Under the pieces are notes generated by a model. It made no database searches, was not told the DNA's origin, and saw only the letters and a list, made by a program, of their open reading frames with translations. Source: Desmonostoc muscorum LEGE 12446 (GTDB taxonomy: Bacteria; Cyanobacteriota; Cyanobacteriia; Cyanobacteriales; Nostocaceae). Taken from it: 64,000 nucleotides of DNA. The position numbers and the translations under genes were made by a program. Of this stretch, positions 44,009 to 55,200 are shown piece by piece. The DNA is taken from positions 2,728,001 through 2,792,000 of the forward strand of contig NZ_JADEXS020000001.1 of NCBI RefSeq assembly GCF_015207005.2. Reading direction: 5' to 3'. Every line of letters starts with the position of its first letter. Position 1 is the stretch's first letter.

Positions 44009-45892
44009 CTATTCCACAGTTACACTTTTAGCCAGATTGCGAGGCTGATCCACATCCAAACCACGACGGGCGGCAATATGATAAGCCAACAATTGCAAAG
44101 GAACTACTGTGAGGAGGGGAGAAAGCAATTCTTCCACATGGGAGACAGGGAGTAAATCGTTAAAAATTTCCGCAGCTTCGCCATCGTTGACGGGAGTCAC
44201 GCCGATTAACCGAGAATCTCTGGCTTTGGCTTCTTGGGCATTGGAAATGACCTTTTCATACACACTACCAGGTATTGCGATCGCCACCACCGGCACTTTC
44301 GCATCTAAAAGCGCGATGGGACCGTGTTTCATCTCGCCAGCTGGATACCCTTCGGCGTGAATGTAGCTGATTTCTTTTAATTTCAACGCCCCTTCTAAAG
44401 CAATGGGAAAGTTAATTCCTCTACCTACAAAAATGAAATCTTGGGTTTCAGCAAATTCATGTGCCAGTTGTTCGCTTAAACGTTCTTGACTTTCTAATGT
44501 TGACTCAATCTCTTTAGGAATTTGTCGCAAGCCATTAATAATTTTCTCTAAAGTTTCTTTTGAAACTGTCTGACGTTGAGCGGCTAAATCTAATGCCAAT
44601 GCATAAAACGCCATCAGTTGGGCGGTAAAAGTTTTTGTCGCTGCTACCCCAATTTCAATTCCCGCTAACGTACTAATAATATGTGGCACTAGATGGCCAA
44701 GGCTGCTTTCTGGACGATTCGTAATACCTAAGAGTCGCGCTTCATATTTGGCTTCTTTGCCTTGGCGGCGTTCTTTTTCCATCGCCAAAGCTGCTAGGGT
44801 GTCAGCAGTTTCCCCTGATTGAGTGACACCAATAATCAAAGTATTGGATGTCAATGGTGATGGTGCATAGCGATACTCAGAAGCGTAATGTACTTGAGTT
44901 GAAATTCCTGCTAGTTGTTCAATTAAATATTTGCCGATTAATGCAGCGTGCCAACTTGTACCGCAAGCGACGATGTGAATTTGTTCTAAATCTGTATATA
45001 AATCTTCAGGTAAACCAAGATTAATTGGCGATCGCACATTTTCTTCTACATTATTAAAATAAGCTTCTAAACTAGCTCTCACTACCCCTGGTTGCTCATG
45101 AATTTCCTTGAGCATGAAGTGTTTGAATCCCTGTTTTTCTACCATCGTGGGATTCAAGTTGAGTAGTCGGGGTTGTTTTTTAAGCCTGTCCCCAGCAAAA
45201 TTGTAAATTTCAACGCCCAAAGGTGTCAGGCGGGCAATTTCGCCATTTTCCAAAGGTAGCACTGCACGGGTGTAAGCAACGATCGCTGGCGTGTCGGAAG
45301 CACAAAAGAATTCTCCTTGACCAAAACCAATCACCAAGGGTGCTTGTTGACGAACAACAATCAATTCATCAGGATAATCAGCACAAACCACTGCAAGTGC
45401 AAATGCTCCTTGTAGGTGGTTAACAGCTTGGCGAATTGCCTCTAGGAAAGAAGATGAGGGAGATGAGGGGGGAAAATTCTTTAAAAATTCGGCTATGAGG
45501 TGGGGGATAACTTCGGTATCCGTTTCAGAACGAAAAACGTATCCTTTGGCTTTGAGTTCTTCGCGTAACTCGCGGTAATTTTCGATAATGCCATTTTGCA
45601 CCACCGCCACTCGCATTGCGGTATCCATGTGGGGATGGGCGTTGTATTCTTCTGGCTTACCATGAGTCGCCCAGCGAGTGTGACCAATACCAATTTGGGC
45701 AGGGGTTTCAATTTGTTCCAGTTTAGAACGTAGGTTATGCAGTTTGCCCTTGGCCCGCACACAATGAACCTCACCTTCCCAAACAGTGGCGATTCCAGCG
45801 GAATCATAGCCCCTGTACTCTAGTTTTTCCAGCCCAGCCAGTAAAATGTCTGTCGCCGCTTGAGTGCCTATATATCCAACGATTCCGCACAT
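44009..45892 (-). CDS. glmS: glutamine--fructose-6-phosphate aminotransferase
   Basis: Makes glucosamine-6-phosphate from fructose-6-phosphate and glutamine, the entry to peptidoglycan and amino-sugar synthesis. The 627-residue protein begins with the catalytic cysteine (MCGIVGYIG), has the glutaminase motifs GHTRWATHG and ENYRELRE, and two SIS domains (CGTSWHAALIGKY; GRGINFPIALEGALKLKEI), ending in LAKSVTVE. An extra segment FPPSSPSSS near residue 143 is encoded by the same G-rich repeat (45452-45473) found between genes. No glmS ribozyme signature is evident in the leader. Confidence 0.95.
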   Translation of the reverse strand: MCGIVGYIGTQAATDILLAGLEKLEYRGYDSAGIATVWEGEVHCVRAKGKLHNLRSKLEQIETPAQIGIGHTRWATHGKPEEYNAHPHMDTAMRVAVVQNGIIENYRELREELKAKGYVFRSETDTEVIPHLIAEFLKNFPPSSPSSSFLEAIRQAVNHLQGAFALAVVCADYPDELIVVRQQAPLVIGFGQGEFFCASDTPAIVAYTRAVLPLENGEIARLTPLGVEIYNFAGDRLKKQPRLLNLNPTMVEKQGFKHFMLKEIHEQPGVVRASLEAYFNNVEENVRSPINLGLPEDLYTDLEQIHIVACGTSWHAALIGKYLIEQLAGISTQVHYASEYRYAPSPLTSNTLIIGVTQSGETADTLAALAMEKERRQGKEAKYEARLLGITNRPESSLGHLVPHIISTLAGIEIGVAATKTFTAQLMAFYALALDLAAQRQTVSKETLEKIINGLRQIPKEIESTLESQERLSEQLAHEFAETQDFIFVGRGINFPIALEGALKLKEISYIHAEGYPAGEMKHGPIALLDAKVPVVAIAIPGSVYEKVISNAQEAKARDSRLIGVTPVNDGEAAEIFNDLLPVSHVEELLSPLLTVVPLQLLAYHIAARRGLDVDQPRNLAKSVTVE

Positions 45893-45960
45893 TGCTCACA
45901 CCACTTTTTTTGAGGATGATTAAATCCAGTATAGTTGTTACCACAAATTGGGTGTTTTGC

Positions 45961-45990
45961 AAAGAAAAAAGGGAGTGAATTACTCCCTTT
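45961..45990 (-). terminator. intrinsic terminator on the minus strand
   Basis: AAAGGGAGT (45968-45976) pairs with ACTCCCTTT (45982-45990), and the minus strand continues with TTTTTTCTTT. It would stop transcripts coming from psaC before they reach glmS. Confidence 0.75.
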
Positions 45991-46307
45991 ACCACTAGGT
46001 ATTGTCATAGATTTTCGGTTTTTTCAGCAGATTCCCCGCTTTTGACCTGACGGTACAAGGGAGGCTGCGAGAATTTAGATAACCAGAAATTTTATCCCCA
46101 ATCTAAAACTAAGGTGGGCAGTACCCAACGCCAGTTGACGCCATCTTTGGAGACCAAAGCACTTCAATGGCTCCCCTAGAATGCTAAAGGTGCTTGCTAT
46201 TGAGACACTTTAAAGTTTTGAGTGCTGAGTTCCGAGTCCTGAGTGAAGAATCAAGAAATTGTTTTTTCAATTTACTTGTTTGTATCTCAGCACTAGGGAC
46301 TCAGCGA
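45991..46307. other. spacer between psaC hairpin and terminator
   Basis: Contains GAGTGCTGAGT/GAGTCCTGAGT heptads (46218-46245). No gene is seen. Confidence 0.4.
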
Positions 46308-46342
46308 GAACTTTGAGCGCCAGGTTCCGGCGCTCAAAGTTC
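46308..46342 (-). terminator. strong hairpin just after psaC
   Basis: GAACTTTGAGCGCC (46308-46321) pairs perfectly with GGCGCTCAAAGTTC (46329-46342) over seven bases, starting 20 bases past the psaC stop. There is no T-run on the minus strand after it, so it may protect the mRNA 3' end rather than terminate. Confidence 0.6.
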
Positions 46343-46362
46343 GGTGACTCGGCACGAGCTTT

Positions 46363-47331
<969 letters not shown>

Positions 47332-47586
47332 TCAGAGTATTTCAGAACTAGCAAACTCATCATTGTTCAGAGAAAAGTTTGTTGTAACTGTTGGCTCACT
47401 AGCTATTTCTACTAGTTTTTCTGGCGGATATTTGGCATCGTCAAATTTATCTTTTGTATACTCTTTTTCTCGGATTTCACGAGCAATACTTTCCAGTAGC
47501 CAAAGTTGTTCTTCCACAGACAAGGCACGGATGGAGCGCTCAATTTCTAGTAAATTCGGTGATATCATTTTGCTTGTAATTTCCAA
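47332..47586 (-). CDS. small acidic protein, antitoxin-like, unknown
   Basis: An 84-residue protein. The N-terminal helix pair (LLEIERSIRALSVEEQLWLLESIAREIREKE) resembles short cyanobacterial addiction-module or unknown proteins, and the C-terminal part is acidic and probably disordered. No toxin gene lies next to it, so it may be an orphan. The ATG at 47586 has a second in-frame ATG seven codons later. Confidence 0.5.
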   Translation of the reverse strand: MEITSKMISPNLLEIERSIRALSVEEQLWLLESIAREIREKEYTKDKFDDAKYPPEKLVEIASEPTVTTNFSLNNDEFASSEIL

Positions 47587-47777
47587 AAACGTGTATTTTT
47601 CAAAGCTATTATACTCAGTCTATCTGGTTAATCCAGAGCATCGCCAATTCCCCATCATTTTTCCCACGCCTATCTTTTCACAAATCAAATGAAATTGCTA
47701 TAAACAACCATAAGCCAGTTTTATGACATTTTAATTAAGTATTACTGCTCAATCAAAATGTACGGTAAGCTTGTTAC

Positions 47778-48146
47778 ATGAATTACGAAACAGCTCGGAA
47801 ACTCCTGATAGATCAGACAATCACAACCCAGGATTACCCAGATGCGCTGTTAGAGCGTATGAAATATGGGAAACCGCCAGTACCTGGTCAGATTACCTCA
47901 ATTTTGTTGGCATTGAAAGTGGTGTTTGAAGCCCTCAAAGATGCTCCCACCCTAGACCGAGAACTAGTTTTGGCGCTTTATCAGTTAAGCATCAAAGCGC
48001 AACAGCTATTTGCCGCAGGGCGTAAAGCCGGCATTGATTGGCCACCGCTATTGAAAGAAGATTTGCTACGAATTTCCTTAGGAGCTGAAAGTATCTTTTC
48101 GGGTACATGGCAAACCTTAGCTTCTGTGGGCTTGGAGAAACTCTAG
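47778..48146 (+). CDS. cyanobacterial protein of unknown function
   Basis: A 122-residue, mostly helical soluble protein (YETARKLLIDQ; LLALKVVFEALKDAPTLDRELVLALYQLSIKAQQLF) with no signal peptide, membrane segment or catalytic motif. Its codon use and length look like those of a true gene, and similar short proteins appear to be conserved in filamentous cyanobacteria. The function is not recognised. It is followed by a G-rich/C-rich repeat (48155-48270). Confidence 0.65.
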   Translation: MNYETARKLLIDQTITTQDYPDALLERMKYGKPPVPGQITSILLALKVVFEALKDAPTLDRELVLALYQLSIKAQQLFAAGRKAGIDWPPLLKEDLLRISLGAESIFSGTWQTLASVGLEKL

Positions 48147-48154
48147 AGAAGGGA

Positions 48155-48275
48155 GTGGGGAGTGGAGGGATGAGGGGGATGAGGGAGCAGGGGAGGCAGG
48201 GGGAGAAAGAATAACCAATGCCCAATGCTCAATGAATGCCCAATGCCCAATGCCCCATGCCCCATACCCAATGCT
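48155..48275. repeat. G-rich/C-rich complementary repeats
   Basis: GGGAGTGGAGGGATGAGGGGGATGAGGGAG (48155-48186) and the CCCAATGCCCCATGCC tract (48218-48272) repeat the arrangement found after nrdJ and ggt. Confidence 0.65.
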
Positions 48276-48277
48276 CA

Positions 48278-48910
48278 TTACCGAATTTGCAGTTCACTTT
48301 CCAATTTGTCTAGGTCTGTTTTGAGCAAAATCGTCATTTGGCCGGTAAAAGCTTTGCCCGTTTTGGGTTGGGCGATTTCTACCCAATATACATAGCGTGA
48401 GCCTACTCGTAATTCTCCTTTTAAAGCTTCCCGAATCGGAGTTTTGGCAAGACGTGCTGAGTTAACGGCCTTTTGGTTGGGATATTGGTACACGACTTCG
48501 GCGCGATCGTAGTCTTGATAAATTTCTAAGCCATAAATCACCCGCAACGATTCTTGCAGGCGCTCAAATGTCATACCGTTAATGGCATCATACATAGCAA
48601 TGCGTTCACTGCGAATTCTGCCACGGTCTTTGGAAAATTCCACCCTACCAGGAGGCAATACCGAAGCTTGAAAAGTGAATCGTTGAGCAGCTGTATCAGT
48701 CTTTTGCACAAACAATTGCTCCCCATTCCTGGGGCGGAGTGTGGGATGTGCTTTAATCCAAGTGCCTACCTCTTCTGTACTTTGCCCTGGTAAAGCATTA
48801 ACTTGGGAATCAAAAAGCGTTCCTGCACACAGCCAGGGCATTACAGAAAAAGGCAAAATTAAAAAGTTAAGCAGAGATTTCTTAAGCATTTTCCTATTCA
48901 GGATTTTCAT
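48278..48910 (-). CDS. exported protein of unknown function
   Basis: A 210-residue protein with a signal peptide (hydrophobic about residues 12-29, probable cleavage near QVNALPG). The mature part has STEEVGTWIKAHPTLRP and a regular alpha-beta pattern. A conserved-looking stretch RIAMYDAINGMTFERLQESL and the ending TGQMTILLKTDLDKLESELQIR have no recognised motif. Similar proteins seem common in cyanobacteria. It is probably periplasmic and monocistronic. Confidence 0.7.
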   Translation of the reverse strand: MKILNRKMLKKSLLNFLILPFSVMPWLCAGTLFDSQVNALPGQSTEEVGTWIKAHPTLRPRNGEQLFVQKTDTAAQRFTFQASVLPPGRVEFSKDRGRIRSERIAMYDAINGMTFERLQESLRVIYGLEIYQDYDRAEVVYQYPNQKAVNSARLAKTPIREALKGELRVGSRYVYWVEIAQPKTGKAFTGQMTILLKTDLDKLESELQIR

Positions 48911-49050
48911 GGAAATTTCCCCACTAGGGAATAACCATAGCTTTCCCGCTTTTGGGCAAGATTATTTCAAATGCCAACTCAATTTATACCAATTCTCCAC
49001 GAAGACCCACTAACATTATTTCTCCCTCATCTTCCCCGCTCCCCACTCCC

Positions 49051-49103
49051 AATGCGGTTCGGTTAAGGTTTTTTGATGAAAATTCTTAAAAGCAAAATCG
49101 CCC
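49051..49103. mobile_element. MITE-like element, family B end fragment
   Basis: AATGCGGTTCGGTTAAGG (49051-49068) matches the 18-bp end of the element at 30837-30968 with one change. The following bases TTTTTTGATGAAAATTCTTAAA match the complement of that element's right side. It abuts a transposase relic. Confidence 0.6.
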
Positions 49104-49271
49104 AAACTACCTAAAGTGTTAACAGCTGGTTGGGCTGTGGAAGCGATCGCTCGTCTTGGCGGATATCTTGAACATCGACATAGAACTTCTATTGGTATCC
49201 AGGTACTGTGGCGAGGTTGGTTAAAATTACACGATCTCTGTGAGGGTTTGCAGCTTGCAACAGAGACTTAA
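49104..49271 (+). pseudogene. IS4-type transposase relic (C-terminal fragment)
   Basis: A 55-codon frame ends at TAA 49269-49271 and encodes TAGWAVEAIARLGGYLEHR...TSIGIQVLWRGWLKLHDLCEG, the typical C-terminus of IS4-family transposases of Nostoc-type genomes. The N-terminal nine tenths are missing. A MITE end adjoins its left side. It stands between the exported protein gene and the giant adhesin gene, on the opposite strand. Confidence 0.8.
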
Positions 49272-49284
49272 CGGGAAAAGTCAG

Positions 49285-52200
49285 CTATCTACCACCTCCA
49301 GTTAAAGAAATAGCTGTGCTTCGATCATCTTCAGGAGCGCCTTGAGTATCACGTACACCATTGGAATTATTACCTTGCGGATCACGAGGCGAACCATTTT
49401 GGTCTTGCCATTGTGGGTCTTTCTGTGTGACTAAACCAAGTTCGCCATTAGGTTCACTTAAGGTGCGGTCAGCCCCACTCTCTTTACCCAAATCCAGCAA
49501 GAACTGCTGGACATATGGTGAGGGTTTGCGAAAAACAGTGGGTTCACCAAAGGGACTAAATGGAACCCAGTAGCTATTAAACTCACCCGACCAATCAAAC
49601 AGGCGATCGCCGCCTGTATTACCAACTAGCACATCTAGTCCACCGCCACCGAAAGCAAAGTCAGCATCAGCGAATTGAGGTGTATCAGAGTTGTTGTTCA
49701 GTCCACCAGCAGTATCGTGATTGTCATCAGCGTTGATAACATCGTCGCCCATACCACCGAAGAGGCGGTCATTTTGTGTACCACCAACTAACCAATCGTT
49801 GCCCAAATCACCAAAGATGCGGTCTTTACCATCATTCATTTTGTTCCCAGAGCTATCAGTAGCATCAAAGTTCAAGAAGAAGTTATTAATTTTCTTTAAG
49901 GGATTATTCGCATCGTAAGCTGCCAATTTTCGTGTTACTGGGTCGTAGCCTAGTGGATTAGTGTTAGTAACTGGATTACTGTTATAAAAAGCGGTTTGGG
50001 CTTCCGCACCAGAAATACCATCATCACCTGCACCACCGTGGAGGAAGTCATCTCCTAAACCACCATATATTACGTCATTACCACCTATTGACACAGCAGC
50101 TAGGTCAACTGTCTTGTTTAAGCGGCCAGTGATGAAAATCCAAGCACCTGTGAACGGGCCAGGCAGACTAATTTGAGTTTGGACATTAACAGTATTAATC
50201 CCGTAGAGGGTTTCTGTCAGTCCATTGCGGCTGGTGAATATCTTACCATCATCACCTAAGATACCGTCCTCACCTGCACCACCATAAATGCGATCGCTAC
50301 CTGTACCACCGTAGATATCGTCATCTTGACCTTCCCCAAAGATGACATCATTACCGCTCATGCCGTGGATAACATCATCACCAGATTCACCATGCAGAAT
50401 ATCACCTGTACCGGGATCGCTACTAGCGCCACCTTGGGTATAATCCAACAACTCGATAGCGCGGGGAATCACTTTTAAAGTACCGTAGAAGTCGTAGGTG
50501 AAGGTCAGGAATTGACCATTACTGCCTATCAAGCGCAGAATATTGCCGTTATCGCCTAAAATATAGTCAGCATCTTGAGCATGGCCGTTAGCAGAGGTAT
50601 CGCCTAAATCATTACGAGCAATATCCGTACCTGCACCACCGAAGATAGTATCAGCACCGTCGGGTCGTTGGCTGGGTGTAGTCAAGCTAAACAAGTTAGA
50701 ACTGCCACCAATAATGTCATCTTGACCCAAGTTACCAAAGATGCGATCGCTACCACCATTACCTTCAATATAGTCATCACCGTCAGTACCAACCCCAGCA
50801 AAATCTTCTACAGATGCGCTAGTAGTGTTAATAGAGACTGAACCGTCACCTTGAATAGTATCATCACCCAGTTGACCGAAAATTACGTCAGCTTGTGCGC
50901 CACCTGCAATGTTGTCATTGCCGAAAATGTTGGCACTTGGGGTATCGGAGTGGTCAAACAAGACAATTTGCCGTTCTTCTACACCATTGGGATTGTTTTG
51001 AGCGTTAGGGTTTACTTGGGCATTGCCGTTACCATCATAGATGACTTGACCTTTGAGGGTACGGATACGGGGACTGAGGGCATCACCACGCCGGAGGATA
51101 GAAGCATTATCACCTGCGATCGCATCATTACCAGTGCCACCATCTAATATGTCGTTACCATCGTTACCGCCAGCTACATTGTGTCCGCCAATAATGTCAT
51201 CATCACCAGCTTCACCGTAGACTGTATCATTGCCTTGACCACCAAGGGCAATATCCTTACCTACACCAGCATAAATTATGTCGTTACCACCCAGTGGATT
51301 AGCGGAGGCGTTGGTGTTGGTGGTATCGATGGAAGTAAAGGTGAATGGTTTAGTGAGGGTGGAAAGTGGTAAAAGGTTGGCGTTGACGCTGCCTTCTACC
51401 TTACCGTTGTCACCAAAGATTAAATCATTGCCATCACCAGCGTTAATTTGATCGTCACCCACACCGCCGAGAACAATATCATTCCCAGCACCGGAGTTAA
51501 CAGTATCGTTACCACCGTCCTTAGCATTGGTGGTAGTGATGCGGTCGATGTTAGTTGGGTCGTTATCAATTTCCACATAGCTGATATAGCCGTTGTCACC
51601 TAGCACTACATCATTGCTTGCGCCTGTGGTGAGGTTGTCGCTACCAAAACCACCCAGGACTATATCTTCACCACTGCCTGTAGTAATTGTGTCATTGCCG
51701 CCCAGATTGCTATCTGTGGTTTCAATGCGATTCACCTTACCAGCAGCAATTGTTACCTTACCGCTATCGCCAATTGCAATATTGTTGCCGTCACCTGCAT
51801 TGATGTTGTCACTACCATTACCACCCAGGATGATATCGCGATCGCCTCCAGTGGTAATTGTGTCGTTACCGCCAGCTGCGGGGTTAGCAGTTTCTACTTG
51901 TATGACATTGCTAGTGGTAAGTATTCTCTTTGTTCCTGATGTTTGGGTAATAATACCGTAGTCACCAACGATAATATTTTCGCCAATACCGCCGTCGATG
52001 GTGTCATCTCCAGCCGTTAATGAATCGCGGGAGCTATTAGTACTGGTATTGACATTGACGACTGTGAGTTCTCTGGTTATCGGATTCACGTTGAAACCAG
52101 AATCACCGTAAATGTGGTCATTTCCTTGTTGTCCCTCAATCTTGTCATTACCAGAACCGCCTGCTATGTGGTCGCCAGCTTGAGAACCGTAAATCGTGTC

Positions 52201-55200
52201 ATTGCCAGCACCACTGTAGATAGTCAGACCCACACTAGGCAACTGCCCAACTGGGATATTCTTAAAGAGATTGCGGGCATCAATGGTATCGTTACCTGCC
52301 AGTGCAAAAGAGTTAGCTATGGGGAACTTGAAGCGATCGCTTGCTGTACCCGCTTGGTCGAAAGGCTTCAGACCGAGATCGAGGCTTTCAACAGCCGTTG
52401 GGCTACCAGCGTACCATGCACCATCTTGGGAAGTATCGCCATAGACAACCAACGGAGAATTTGTACCGCCACCACCATTGATGATGATAGTATCGCCACC
52501 AACAATTTTCTGACCTGTATTATCTGTAATGAAAGTTCCAGTTACCGCATCAGTGAGGTAGCGGTTGCCGCCGCCGTGAACTGTGGTGATGCCGCCGTGT
52601 TTGGCAGTAGTACTCAAAGTACTGGCGATCGTCAGCTTGTCATTACCACTACCCATCAGCAGATTGAGGACTTCAAAGGTTGTTTTACCTGTTGTAGCAT
52701 CGCCGTATGTAATGCCGCCCTTAAATACATTCGGTTCGCCAAAGGCAGTTGTGCCGGAGAAGGTCAAGTCTGCTGCCATGTTGAAGCCGGATAGATTGGT
52801 GGCAGTTAGCACTCCTACTTTATCTTCCTGGCTGGAGTCGTCAAAGATGTTGAGGGTGTCGATTTGTTCGTTTTCATCTGGTTGAGCCGCGATCGCAAAT
52901 AGAGGTGCATTCGATTCCTTGGGCAAGATGACTGCAACCTTGAGCGATCTATCTGCGTTGGTCGTACCACCGATTACTTCCACAGGCCCACGTATCTTGT
53001 TCAGTAGGTGGTCTGTGACTAGGTTTTTGGTAGTGACATCGCTGGCGATATTGACGATATCGCTACCTAGTCCGCCGATGATGCGGGTGGCAACACCAGG
53101 GGCAGTGCTGATGACGAAGAACTCGTCATCTCCTTCCAAGCCATCCACTTCGACTACTTCAGCATTATTGAAGGTAGTATTGATGCCAGCGCCGGAAATA
53201 CCCTGTTCGCTGATGATAAAGGTATCGGCAAATTCTGTACCCAAAGCAACAATCTTGTCAAATCCCGTGCCGCCATCAATCGCCACTGGTGCGTTAACGT
53301 TATATTGCACTCGGTCATCACCTGCACCAGTATTGACTTGAGTATTGCCACTAGTCGATACATCACCCACAAGCGGATTGCTATTCTCATCAGCTAAGAC
53401 AAAAGCACGGATGACAAACTCATCATTGCCATCGTTACCCTGTAAGTTCAATTGTGCTTGGTTACTGTAGACCGTGAAGGCATCTTCACCTGTACCACCT
53501 TTGACGGTTGTGGCAAAGCTGTTGCCTCGGCTAAGATAACCACGAGTCGTTCTGACTGTATCGAAGACATCGCTTGCTGCTAAGTTGCCTATAGCCGTAT
53601 CGCGTTCGGTTCCGAATAATTGTCCGATTTGAAATTGGTCATTACCTGCACCGCCATCAAGGTTGGTGACAGCACTGTTGTCGTCGCTGGCGAAGTAGTC
53701 ATTACCGCCTAAACCGTTAACGTTGAGACTGCCGTTAATGTTAGCATCGTAGTTAATGCGTTGGACTTGTTGTGGGCGATCGCTTGCCAGAGAGCTTGCC
53801 GTTTGCGTCTGTGCTAGAGTGCCATGCAGTAAGGAAACTGATGCTGGCGTATCGGCAGTTTCACCAGGAATAAAGTTCATGCGACGCATTAAGAATATGT
53901 CATCAATGGCATCGTTAGCACTGCTGTCTGCACCGTTAATCGTCAGCGTATCAGCACCATCATTTTTGGCTCCCTTGTCCAGCACATTGATGATGTAGTC
54001 GCGGTAAGCTCCCTGAGAACCTGTAGTGTTGATAGTGTAAGTATCGGTGTCTGCCTGTCCATCCAAATTGAGTGTGTCGCGCTTGCCATTTCTGGATGTG
54101 GTCATTGATTGCAGTTGGTTGACGATGAACTGGTCTTCTCCGTCATCGACTCCAGAAGTCGCCGTTGCCCCACCATAAACATTGGTCTGACCGCCGAGGA
54201 AGGTTTGGTTAAAGGTGAACGTATCGTTATCGCTATTGCCGAAAATCTCAGTCTTGTCGTCAACACCAGATCCGGGCGTAATTGTCCCTCGCAGATCCAT
54301 ATTAGTGCCGACAGCCGCATCGAGATTGAGATAGTCGCCTTGGATAGTAACTGTCCTGCCGGCAACGATTTCGCTGTTGTCAGTTGTAGTAACGTTGTCA
54401 CCAACTCGGAGTTTTACAGAACCCGATGCGGCAATCCGTCCCTTGGAAATGTTTGTGCCTGTAGAGGTTTGACCATTTGCTAACAGTTTGAGGTCTTCAC
54501 CTCTTGCTGAGGTTTCATTCACCGTCAACCGCACAATGCCATCTACCGCTTCTGCTAACAGCACATTAAGGGCAGTGCTAGTCTCTGTTAAGTAGATATT
54601 ACCATCGGCTGTTGTACCGCCATCTGCCTTGGCTACTAAACGTCCTGTCGTTGAGGTATTAATTTCCAGGTCTTCCGTGCTAGTACCGATACTACCACCC
54701 AGAGCATTGAGGTCTATGTTAACAGCATCGATATTGCTATTGCTATCTTGGTTGAAGTCTAGAATCGAACCGTTGCTAGTTGTTAAAGTAGTATTGCCAG
54801 TTGAGATGACTTTATCGACATTCAAGTCGCCTGAGATTTCGGTGATGAAAATATCTTGCCCAGCCGTAGCTTTGAGCGCTCCTCGATTGGGATTAGAGGA
54901 GTCAATTTCTAGGAAATTAGAGCTAGAACCAATGCCACCTGTTTGACTTGTTAAGGTGATATTTACACCTGTAACATCACTTGCTGCATCGTTGAGAGCA
55001 TCGACAATCGAGTCAGGGGCTGTCAAGGTCACGTTGTTGAAGTAAGATTTGACTAACCCAGCCCGGAAGTCGCCAGTCTTTTCACTCAAGTTAATAGAAC
55101 CATCGGTTTCAACACTGACAGAGCCTGTTCCCAAAATGTCTACGATACCCTGGATGTTAATTGTGGGATTCAAGGCTGTCTTCGTGGCTGCATTCACAAT

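Noticed and set aside
43842..44155. Two short plus-strand ORFs between the GHKL gene and glmS
   Set aside because: They run over an inverted repeat and the end of glmS; no ribosome site or protein character was found.
44009..46000. A glmS ribozyme in the glmS leader
   Set aside because: The leader holds only the psaC-side terminator; no ribozyme-like core was seen, and cyanobacteria are not known for it.
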